Shown here: one piece after another, positions 5,889 through 12,020 of the stretch | How the letters are laid out: every line of letters starts with the position of its first letter | Position numbering within the stretch: position 1 is the stretch's first letter | From: Bacillota bacterium | Lineage (GTDB): Bacteria; Bacillota; Clostridia; Lachnospirales; Lachnospiraceae | Reading direction: 5' to 3' | Assembly (NCBI GenBank): GCA_023411225.1 | Contig: JAEYPA010000117.1 | Location: forward strand, 1 to 13,512 | Length of the DNA: 13,512 nt | The notes under the pieces: generated by a model | What the model was told of the DNA's origin: nothing | Seen by the model: the letters and a program-made list of their open reading frames with translations, nothing else | The model's database searches: none | Position numbers and translations under genes: made by a program

Positions 5889-8549
5889 ATGAAATTAATC
5901 AGTTGTAAAATAGAAAACTTTGGAAAATTAAACAACTTTACGTATTCTTTTACAGATGGGATTAATGTAATCTGTGAAGATAATGGATGGGGGAAGAGCA
6001 CACTAGCATCCTTTATAAAGATAATGCTATATGGGTTTGAAGATGATAAGTCCCGCGATGCTTATAAAAATCAGCGAAGAAGATTCAAACCATGGCAAGG
6101 AGGAATCTACGGAGGTCATCTTATCTTTGAAGTAAAGGGGAAGGTGTATGATTTGACACGTACTTTTGGGACAAAGGAAAGTGAAGATACCTTTGAGCTT
6201 CGTGATGCCAATACCAACTTACTCTGTAATGATTTTAGCGATAATATAGGAGAAGAGTTATTTCAAATCGACAGAGAATCTTATAATCGTACTGTTTTTG
6301 TATCTCAACAGGATTGTGAAGTAAAAGTAACTGGAGGTATTAATGCAAAGATAGGAAATCTGACGGAAAATACAGATGATATCAATAATTTTGAAAATGC
6401 TACAGATAGAATCAAGAAAATTATCAATAGCTTGAATCCGACACGCTCAACAGGTAGTTTATATAAGATGTCTAGTGAGATAGAAAATTTGAAGATAATA
6501 GTTAAGGGTAAAGCTTCTCTTGATACAGGAGTAAAAGAAATCCTAGATTTACAAAGCCATCAGAAAGATGAATATAAGAAGCTTGATCGGCAAAAATCTA
6601 TTTTACTGCAAAAACGGAAAAGAATATGCGCGTATAAAGATGTTCAATTAAAAAAGAGCCAGTATGATAATCTTTGCGAAGACCTCCAGAATAAATCATC
6701 TAATTTAAAAGAAGCCCAGGCTAAGTTCCCTAATTTAGAATGTCTGCCTAAGGAATCTGAATTAAATGCACTTCTAAGCTATCGAGTACAGTACATAAAT
6801 GCCGAGAATAAAGTAACCAGCTCGACTCTAAATGACGTGGAACTAGCAAGAAAAGAGAAACTTGATAAAGTATTTGAGATATCAGTTCCAGAGGATGAAG
6901 AACTGAACTTAATGTATAGTAAATATCAGGATTTAGGTGAATTAAAGGTCGCAATAGCAAAAGGAAAGCTGACGGATGAAGAACTTTTTAGATATAAGTC
7001 TCTAAGCAATGACTTTCAAAATGATTGTCCAAAGAAATCTACGATTATGAATTATCAAAACTTATGGGCACAAGTGTTAGAGAAGAAAAGTGGACTGGGA
7101 TCTAAAAAGGCGACACTGGCAACTTTAAATGCTGTAGCTAGCCAAAATGCTGTACATTCTGACAAAAAAAGACTGTCGATACTAATGATTATTGGTATGG
7201 TGATGGCTGTAGCTGGGATTATTACTTGTCTTAGTAATATGGCGCTTGGAGTGGCATTGGTGACGGTAGGATTGTTTTTCTCTGTGATATCTATTGTATC
7301 TAGATCTAAGGCGAAAACAATTACTAATGTCGGTGAGAACTCAAAAGAAACTCTTAGAGAACTTGAAAATGAAATAGCTGACGAGGAATCGTTTATACAG
7401 AATTCTATAAAGGAAATTAATGAATTTTGCATGAAGTATCAAATAATATTTAATGAGACTAGTATTCTTCTCGATTTGACCAATCTTATGATAAAAGTAG
7501 ACATGTATCACGATTTAGTATATAAATGGAATAAGAGTCAAAATAAAGATGTTGAAAAAGATTACAATCATGTTCTCGAAGAAATTGTGGATTTCTTAGA
7601 GAAATACTATTCCAATATTAATATGGAGCAATTAGACGCTATGCTTCGACAGTTGGAGAGAGATAAGAAGGAATACATAATTCTATGCGATAAGAAAAGG
7701 AGTTGTGAGAAAGCATCTAAGGTATACTATGAGATAAAAAAAGCAATAGAAACTTATTTGAATAACCATGAATTCAATTTAATGGATGAACTTTTTGGTG
7801 AACTGGAAGAGATCCGGGAAAATTTAAAGGAGTATCATAGGTGTTTCAATGAAACTAGAAAGGCTGAAAAGTTAAAATATGAGTTTGAGATGCATGAAGA
7901 GATAGAAAAGATTAAAGGAATAGCTGAAGATAATGAATTGCGTGAAGATATTCAGTCTGTTGATGCAGATATAGAGACGATAAGTGAAATGCAACAAAAA
8001 ATCAGTGATAGTATTAAGGGGTATGACGTTCAATTAGAAGAATTACGGCAAAAGCAAGAAGATATTGAGGAGGCTGAGAATAAACTGACTGAATGGGAGG
8101 AGAAGTACTTGGCAGACAAAAGAAAATATGAGCTGCTGCAAATGACGAATAGGTTACTTCAGGAAGCTAAGGTTTCCTTTACCTCAAAATATACAAAACC
8201 GGTTTTTACTGCATTTTCAAAGTACTATCAAATGTTAACGCATACAAATCCAACAAACTTTAAGATTGATGCTGAAAGTAAGCTAACGATTACAGAATTA
8301 GGTGTACAAAGAGAACCAAGATTTATGAGCGCAGGATATCAAGATTTAATCTATATCTGTATGCGCATGGCTCTTATCGAAGCTATGTATCAGTTGGAGA
8401 AGCCGGTAGTGATTTTTGATGATCCATTTGTGAATTTGGATACAGATAAAGTTAATAGAGGGTTGGAATTGTTAAATTGTATTGGAGAAAGTTATCAAGC
8501 AATTTACTTAACATGTCATAAAAGTAGGAAATTAAAAGTAAATTCGTGA
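5889..8549 (+). CDS. SbcC/Rad50-like AAA ATPase with central membrane hairpin (YhaN type)
   Basis: ATPase partner of the preceding nuclease; SMC-like proteins of this group bind DNA and gate nuclease access. In 886 aa it has an N-terminal half-ATPase with Walker A (DNGWGKST, 31-38) and a Q-loop (VSQQ, 138-141). Two long coiled-coil arms flank a pair of hydrophobic helices (about 430-449 and 452-470). The C-terminal half-ATPase has signature MSAGYQDL (813-820), Walker B VVIFDD (840-845), D-loop NLD (849-851) and H877. SbcC and Rad50 have a CxxC zinc hook at the arm tip; no CxxC is present here, and the membrane hairpin takes its place. The first Walker A glycine is replaced by Glu30. Initiation uses AAGGAG nine bases before ATG 5889. 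The complex is probably membrane tethered. Confidence 0.9.
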   Translation: MKLISCKIENFGKLNNFTYSFTDGINVICEDNGWGKSTLASFIKIMLYGFEDDKSRDAYKNQRRRFKPWQGGIYGGHLIFEVKGKVYDLTRTFGTKESEDTFELRDANTNLLCNDFSDNIGEELFQIDRESYNRTVFVSQQDCEVKVTGGINAKIGNLTENTDDINNFENATDRIKKIINSLNPTRSTGSLYKMSSEIENLKIIVKGKASLDTGVKEILDLQSHQKDEYKKLDRQKSILLQKRKRICAYKDVQLKKSQYDNLCEDLQNKSSNLKEAQAKFPNLECLPKESELNALLSYRVQYINAENKVTSSTLNDVELARKEKLDKVFEISVPEDEELNLMYSKYQDLGELKVAIAKGKLTDEELFRYKSLSNDFQNDCPKKSTIMNYQNLWAQVLEKKSGLGSKKATLATLNAVASQNAVHSDKKRLSILMIIGMVMAVAGIITCLSNMALGVALVTVGLFFSVISIVSRSKAKTITNVGENSKETLRELENEIADEESFIQNSIKEINEFCMKYQIIFNETSILLDLTNLMIKVDMYHDLVYKWNKSQNKDVEKDYNHVLEEIVDFLEKYYSNINMEQLDAMLRQLERDKKEYIILCDKKRSCEKASKVYYEIKKAIETYLNNHEFNLMDELFGELEEIRENLKEYHRCFNETRKAEKLKYEFEMHEEIEKIKGIAEDNELREDIQSVDADIETISEMQQKISDSIKGYDVQLEELRQKQEDIEEAENKLTEWEEKYLADKRKYELLQMTNRLLQEAKVSFTSKYTKPVFTAFSKYYQMLTHTNPTNFKIDAESKLTITELGVQREPRFMSAGYQDLIYICMRMALIEAMYQLEKPVVIFDDPFVNLDTDKVNRGLELLNCIGESYQAIYLTCHKSRKLKVNS

Positions 8550-8566
8550 TATACATATAGGATAAT

Positions 8567-8596
8567 TTGATATTATGTAATATAATGGATTATATA
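8567..8596 (+). promoter_or_regulatory. Possible promoter of the decayed gene at 8635
   Basis: TTGATA (8567-8572) and TATATA (8591-8596) are separated by 18 bp. They lie 40-70 bp before a good ribosome site (GGGAGG, 8623-8628) that belongs to the decayed gene. The region is very AT-rich, so chance matches are likely. Confidence 0.3.
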
Positions 8597-8634
8597 GTAA
8601 TTTATTATCGATACTCAAATAAGGGAGGTTATAC

Positions 8635-9110
8635 ATGAATATATGATCATGCTGGAACATTGGGATGACTATTCGTATGTGCATGTTGCTGAGGACGGAT
8701 TCTTTACAATCGGCCAAATGAAAAATTCAGAGGACAGTGATGAGAAACGTTACTATGCCCAAAGGAGTATGGATGAAAGCAGAAAAACTGCGGAATCTAT
8801 TAAATGACCTTCAGAATGGTGACAACAGCATATATAAGAGTCTGGAAGAGTTTCTTGATGATGAAATTGGAGACTATGTAGATTGTTCGAACTAGAATAC
8901 TTAATAGAGACACTGGTTTTAGAATTCAGTAAGAAAGAAAATCTTGAGGGCAGTCTCGGATGTGAAAAATCTAAGTAGGATGGGCAAACAATATGTACCT
9001 TTAAATCAAACTTGTACAAGTGTGTGCGTCTTTTACTAGAGCAGACAAAAGATCGATTTAATGATAAAGATGACTATAAAAAAATAATCAGGATTGTTGA
9101 TTGCTTATAG
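8635..9110 (+). pseudogene. Decayed gene of unknown function
   Basis: A good ribosome site (GGGAGG, 8623-8628) precedes ATG 8635, but that frame stops after three codons. Coding-like sequence then continues in the next frame from 8643 (LEHWDDYSYVHVAEDGFFTI) to about 8755. It shifts to the frame of GVWMKAEKLRNLLNDL and YKSLEEFLDDEIGDYVD (ending at the stop at 8893-8895), then shifts back from about 8886 (FELEYLIETLVLEFSKKENL). After an in-frame TAG at 8976-8978 it goes on through NLYKCVRLLLEQTKDRF to the final TAG at 9108. At least two internal frameshifts and one nonsense codon show a dead gene of about 155 codons. The original protein was acidic and soluble. No family was recognised. Confidence 0.65.
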
Positions 9111-9134
9111 CTTCCCGTTTAGGAGAAGCCATTT
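9110..9134 (+). terminator. Weak terminator-like hairpin after the decayed gene
   Basis: GCTTCCC (9110-9116) pairs with GGAGAAGC (9122-9129) with a single bulged A and is followed by CATTTT. It starts at the last stop codon of the decayed gene. The T-run is short, so the call is weak. Confidence 0.3.
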
Positions 9135-9146
9135 TATAATTATATA

Positions 9147-9362
9147 TAAAAGAGGTGTAGTTTCTTCGATAGGAGTATTGTCATCATAGACATGAGAATA
9201 ATATAAATCCAAGTAGTCCGTTTTTAACCGGTGTAAACTGGTTTCTATCTCTTGCATTATAACTGTCTTTGAGAATACTTAATAATAACTAGGAACATTC
9301 TCGGTAATTTCATCTTTAAAATTTCTTATGCTGTAAGGATTCCTTAAGCGACCTCCCACCTT
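9147..9362 (-). pseudogene. Aldo/keto reductase remnant
   Basis: Read leftward from 9362, one frame of 72 codons with one TAA spells the middle of an aldo/keto reductase, an NADPH-dependent oxidoreductase. It opens with KVGGR, matching the strand that holds the catalytic lysine. After the stop it continues EIETSLHRLKTDYLDLYYSH and VYDDNTPIEET, the family's most recognisable stretch, including the catalytic histidine. The N-terminal third, with the catalytic Asp and Tyr, is missing. The sequence also loses all similarity beyond 9147, where the (KVRYIG-type) continuation should be. It therefore cannot encode an enzyme. It lies antisense to the surrounding genes and abuts a 22-bp palindrome on its upstream side, suggesting that a deletion fused an operator region to mid-gene sequence. 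Confidence 0.8.
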
Positions 9363-9363
9363 G

Positions 9364-9385
9364 ATTGGTACTTAAAAGTACCAAT
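9364..9385. promoter_or_regulatory. 22-bp perfect palindrome, likely operator
   Basis: ATTGGTACTT and AAGTACCAAT are perfect 10-bp inverted arms around two A residues. The centre (ACTTAAAAGT) has the form ACTT-NN-AAGT, which recurs twice just downstream at 9475-9505. No T-run follows, so it looks like a protein-binding site rather than a terminator. Confidence 0.6.
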
Positions 9386-9439
9386 TATAGGGAATATATA
9401 TTTGTCTGGCTAAAAATATGTAATTGGTTTTGGAATCAG

Positions 9440-9468
9440 TTGGAAGGAATAAAATAGAATGCTATAAT
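9440..9468 (+). promoter_or_regulatory. Sigma-A type promoter of the peptidase E-like operon
   Basis: TTGGAA (9440-9445) and a perfect TATAAT (9463-9468) have an ideal 17-bp spacer. Transcription would start near 9475, inside the first of two tandem operator-like repeats, leaving a leader of about 100 nt before the ATG at 9577. Confidence 0.7.
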
Positions 9469-9507
9469 AAGTGCACTTGTAGGTTGCAAAAATGCACTTA
9501 TAAGTTG
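9469..9507. repeat. Tandem operator-like direct repeats
   Basis: TGCACTTGTAGGTTG (9472-9486) and TGCACTTATAAGTTG (9493-9507) match at 13 of 15 positions and lie 21 bp apart, two turns of the helix. Each has an ACTT-NN-ARGT core (9475-9484 and 9496-9505), the latter a perfect palindrome. They sit immediately downstream of the -10 box, where a bound repressor would block transcription. HxlR-family regulators are known to bind tandem direct repeats, but the regulator here is unknown. Confidence 0.55.
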
Positions 9508-9576
9508 GTGGATGTTATTAATGGACTAATTATAATGGTATATACAATATTCTAGGTGTTCTTGGAGGTATAGATA

Positions 9577-10131
9577 ATGAAAAAATTAATTCTAACATCA
9601 GCCGGTTTTGAAAATAAAGAAATTGAACAAAAATTTCTTGCGATGGTTAATAAACCATCCAATGAAATAAAGGCGATATGGATACCAACGGCAGCGATTG
9701 ATGAGGATGCTGTAGCTGTACTACCAAAGTGTATGGTCGATCTGCTAAATACTGGAATATTAGCTGAGAATATAAAGATCTATAATCTTGACTATGTATT
9801 GCAATATGAAGAATTGACTACTTTTGATGTAGTTTATGTCTGTGGAGGTAATAGCCGATATCTTCTTGACAGAATGTATGAAGTAAATTTTGTGAGTTTG
9901 TTGAAAAAGTTCATTAATCAAGGTGGAGTATACATAGGGGTAAGTGCTGGAAGTCTCATATGCGTTAATGGATTCGAGGATAGTCTTGGATTCATACAAT
10001 GTACACTAACGGTACATTGTATGCAAGGTAGCAAACCCGGTGATATAAATATTAATCATAATTCACATATAAATCTAACAAATAATCAAGCGATTATTAT
10101 TGAAGATGAAAAATGTTATATTCTTGAATGA
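9577..10131 (+). CDS. Peptidase E-like (family S51) protein
   Basis: Member of the class-I glutamine amidotransferase-like fold that includes dipeptidase E, which cleaves dipeptides with an N-terminal Asp; related proteins process cyanophycin. The start MKKLILTSAGF, the CGGN segment (89-92), the nucleophile motif GVSAGS (121-126, Ser123) and the C-terminal NNQAIIIEDEKCYIL are typical. The catalytic-histidine region is probably around LTVHCMQG (His147) but deviates from the usual PHYD pattern. At 184 aa the protein is shorter than PepE of enteric bacteria (about 230 aa). GGAGG at 9564-9568 has 8-nt spacing. It leads a likely three-gene unit with an XRE regulator and a VanZ-like protein. Substrate specificity is unknown. 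Confidence 0.85.
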   Translation: MKKLILTSAGFENKEIEQKFLAMVNKPSNEIKAIWIPTAAIDEDAVAVLPKCMVDLLNTGILAENIKIYNLDYVLQYEELTTFDVVYVCGGNSRYLLDRMYEVNFVSLLKKFINQGGVYIGVSAGSLICVNGFEDSLGFIQCTLTVHCMQGSKPGDININHNSHINLTNNQAIIIEDEKCYILE

Positions 10132-10166
10132 TAGTATTTTATTTAAAGCAAAAGGTTGGTGTAGAA

Positions 10167-10784
10167 ATGAAATTATCTGAAAAAATACAAGTGTTAAGGA
10201 AGAAATGCGGGTATTCACAAGAATATATGGCAGAAATTTGTAATGTCAGTAGACAATGTATATCGAAATGGGAAGCGGATATAGCATCGCCAAATATTGA
10301 TAAGCTTTTGATATTGAGTCGTATTTTTCAGGTTTCTATAGATGTTTTGCTAAAAGATGATTTGATAATTGATGGTGCACAAGAGATTAAAACTTGTGGT
10401 AATAATGCTATGATTAATGAATGTCCAGGCTTGTATGAAGGAATTCTTATCAAAGAAAGTATAGAAAATGATTTGATACTTGATTACCTTGCTATCAACA
10501 AAGTAGAAGTATGGAAGACACAGGGAAATCCAAAATACTGGACAGTTATATATTTTACTTCCACAAACAGAGATTTTCCAAATTTGGTATCAAAAGTCAT
10601 AATTTCAGAAAAAGCAAGTGGTGGGAATTGGTTTGTTGATTTTAAGGCGGGAAACACTAAATATATTGTCTTTCGTAATAAGATTTTGAAATACACGATC
10701 GGGAATGGTATAGAGAAGAAAGAGGTTTATGAAGAATGTAAAAAGATGGGCATTCCCTATGAACGAATGCAGTGGGCAGAGTAA
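10167..10784 (+). CDS. XRE-family helix-turn-helix regulator with C-terminal sensor-like domain
   Basis: Transcriptional regulator of 205 aa. The Cro/C1-type helix-turn-helix covers about 3-65: KLSEKIQVLRKKCGYSQEYM, then VSRQCISKWEAD and the DKLLILSRIFQVSID-LL end typical of these domains. A distinct C-terminal part (about 78-205) contains GLYEGILIKESIENDLILDY, YWTVIYFTSTNRDFPN and GGNWFVDFKAGNTKYIVF. It looks like a compact alpha/beta domain that may sense a ligand. The start at ATG 10167 is chosen because it gives the standard MKLSEKI beginning, with AAAGG upstream at 10151-10155. An in-frame ATG at 10128 overlaps the previous stop (ATGA) but has no ribosome site. The gene lies 35 nt after the peptidase E-like gene and may regulate this operon. 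Its target is unknown. Confidence 0.87.
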   Translation: MKLSEKIQVLRKKCGYSQEYMAEICNVSRQCISKWEADIASPNIDKLLILSRIFQVSIDVLLKDDLIIDGAQEIKTCGNNAMINECPGLYEGILIKESIENDLILDYLAINKVEVWKTQGNPKYWTVIYFTSTNRDFPNLVSKVIISEKASGGNWFVDFKAGNTKYIVFRNKILKYTIGNGIEKKEVYEECKKMGIPYERMQWAE

Positions 10785-10820
10785 ATGATACAAGTATTCG
10801 ATCATAAGGAGGATAAAGTT

Positions 10821-11270
10821 ATGCGAATAGATACAAAAAAGGTAGTCAGAATATTATTTTATATGTATATATCCGCGTTATTTGTTTTAGTGATAGTAAA
10901 ATATAAAGGTTCATTTAATCAGCTGGAGAATACACGAAATTTAATTCTTTGGAATAGGGAACAAGGATTTTGGAACTATAATATAATTCCTTTTCGAACT
11001 ATCTCTACTTATTTAGATAATATATCAGATTCGTACGCATATATGAATATATTGGGGAATATTGTCCCTTTCATTCCATTTGGGCTTTTTGTATCCTTTG
11101 GTTCTTTAAAAAAGAAGAGATCTCTAAAAACATTACTTCTTTCTTTATTATGTGTGTCTTTGTTTGAGGGTTTTCAATATATTTCAATGTTAGGCTATGT
11201 AATATACTATATATATATTCTAATATCTAGATTAACAACAAGATATGAGGTTCTACAGAAGTATAGGTAG
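10821..11270 (+). CDS. VanZ-like membrane protein with atypical C-terminus
   Basis: A 149-aa membrane protein of the VanZ-like superfamily; VanZ gives low-level teicoplanin resistance, but most homologues have no assigned role. Helix 1 is at about 7-27. The family features NYNIIPFRTIS (52-62), NILGNIVPFIPFG (76-88) and LFEGFQ (114-119) are present. The stretch that normally follows, with a D-I-D-D motif and a final N-x-x-G-x-x-x-G-Y helix, is replaced by a Tyr/Ile-rich tail (YVIYYIYILISR). No other frame restores it, so the C-terminus has diverged or been damaged. AAGGAGG at 10806-10812 fixes the start at ATG 10821 rather than ATG 10785. It is the last gene of the peptidase E-XRE unit (36-nt gap) and is followed by a terminator. 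Confidence 0.78.
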   Translation: MRIDTKKVVRILFYMYISALFVLVIVKYKGSFNQLENTRNLILWNREQGFWNYNIIPFRTISTYLDNISDSYAYMNILGNIVPFIPFGLFVSFGSLKKKRSLKTLLLSLLCVSLFEGFQYISMLGYVIYYIYILISRLTTRYEVLQKYR

Positions 11271-11344
11271 TAATAAGAATGGATTAAGTTTTCTGATCCA
11301 TATTAACTATTAAGTAGTGAATCCTCTTTCAAAAAAATATTAAG

Positions 11345-11382
11345 CTTAGAAATATTGAAAAATCAATGTTTCTAAGTTTTTT
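11345..11382 (+). terminator. Rho-independent terminator of the peptidase E/XRE/VanZ unit
   Basis: CTTAGAAA-T-ATTGA (11345-11358) pairs with TCAAT-G-TTTCTAAG (11363-11376), giving 14 bp with one U-G pair and a 4-nt loop, followed by six T residues. It lies 75 nt beyond the VanZ-like stop codon. Confidence 0.87.
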
Positions 11383-11490
11383 ATTGTATAGGCATACAAA
11401 CAGGCTGAAGCGTTCAAATTATGACTGCTCCAGCTTTTCTATTGCTTTTTATCACTATATATGGCAAGATGAATGATATATAGATGTTAA

Positions 11491-11954
11491 GGAGTTCAGT
11501 ATGAGTCAAAGGATCAATTAATTGCCTTGATTATTCGTGATCATGTGATGAGAAAGGATGAAGAGTACCGTCAATTTCTGCACTCATTACAAACTGAAAC
11601 TGATACTGCAACGGCTTTACTTAATTTGGTAGAACACATAACAGATATACTGATGAACACAATTGGGCTTCAAAATTTGTCTTAATCTACAAGTTTTCAC
11701 TTACAAAGACTGTGGATACCAATGCAGTTATGAATTATCAGCGAGATATTTATCGTATTTTTTATGAGTTGATTACTCGAGGACTCAGTAGAGGTGAATT
11801 TCACACAACCCAGTCAGCAGAAATGTTGGCAAAACATTGTGTATTATTGTTCCGTGCTACTACCTTCGAGTGGTGTATCAGGGATAATACTTATAACTAT
11901 CTAGTGGAAACACTGGAGCATTTTAAAGTATTTATTGAGGGAATTCTATCATAG
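11491..11954 (+). pseudogene. TetR-family regulator remnant lacking its DNA-binding domain
   Basis: Two consecutive frames encode pieces of a TetR/AcrR regulator. The first, open from 11491, reads YESKDQLIALIIRDHVMRKD and EEYRQFLHSLQTETDTATAL, which matches the end of the helix-turn-helix region (the F-x-SKD-L motif) and the following helices. It stops at TAA 11683. The next frame continues LIYKFSLTKTVDTNAVMNYQ, then ITRGLSRGEF, and a C-terminal ligand-domain ending (TTFEWCIRDNTYNY through EGILS) to TAG 11952. The last 80 codons could be read from GTG 11712 but have no ribosome site. The true N-terminus with most of the helix-turn-helix is absent upstream, so this is a dead regulator with a deletion and one frameshift near 11675-11690. 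Confidence 0.78.
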
Positions 11955-12020
11955 ATATAGGTTAATAATAGCTAGATAAAGCTAGTAGTTAAGAATAAAA
12001 TATGGAATAAGAGGACAGTA

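Noticed and set aside
7055..7432. Leftward 125-codon frame inside the SbcC-like gene
   Set aside because: It is the mirror of the membrane-hairpin region of a clear ATPase gene, with no ribosome site or recognisable motif.
8635..8646. Three-codon upstream frame (ATG AAT ATA TGA) overlapping ATG 8643, as in translational coupling
   Set aside because: The following frame is itself broken twice, so loss of a base near the start of a dead gene is the simpler explanation.
11404..11438. Terminator-like hairpin GCTG-A-AGC / GCT-C-CAGC followed by TTTTCT
   Set aside because: The stem is only 7 bp with a central mismatch and a 15-nt loop. A much stronger terminator lies 30 bp upstream.
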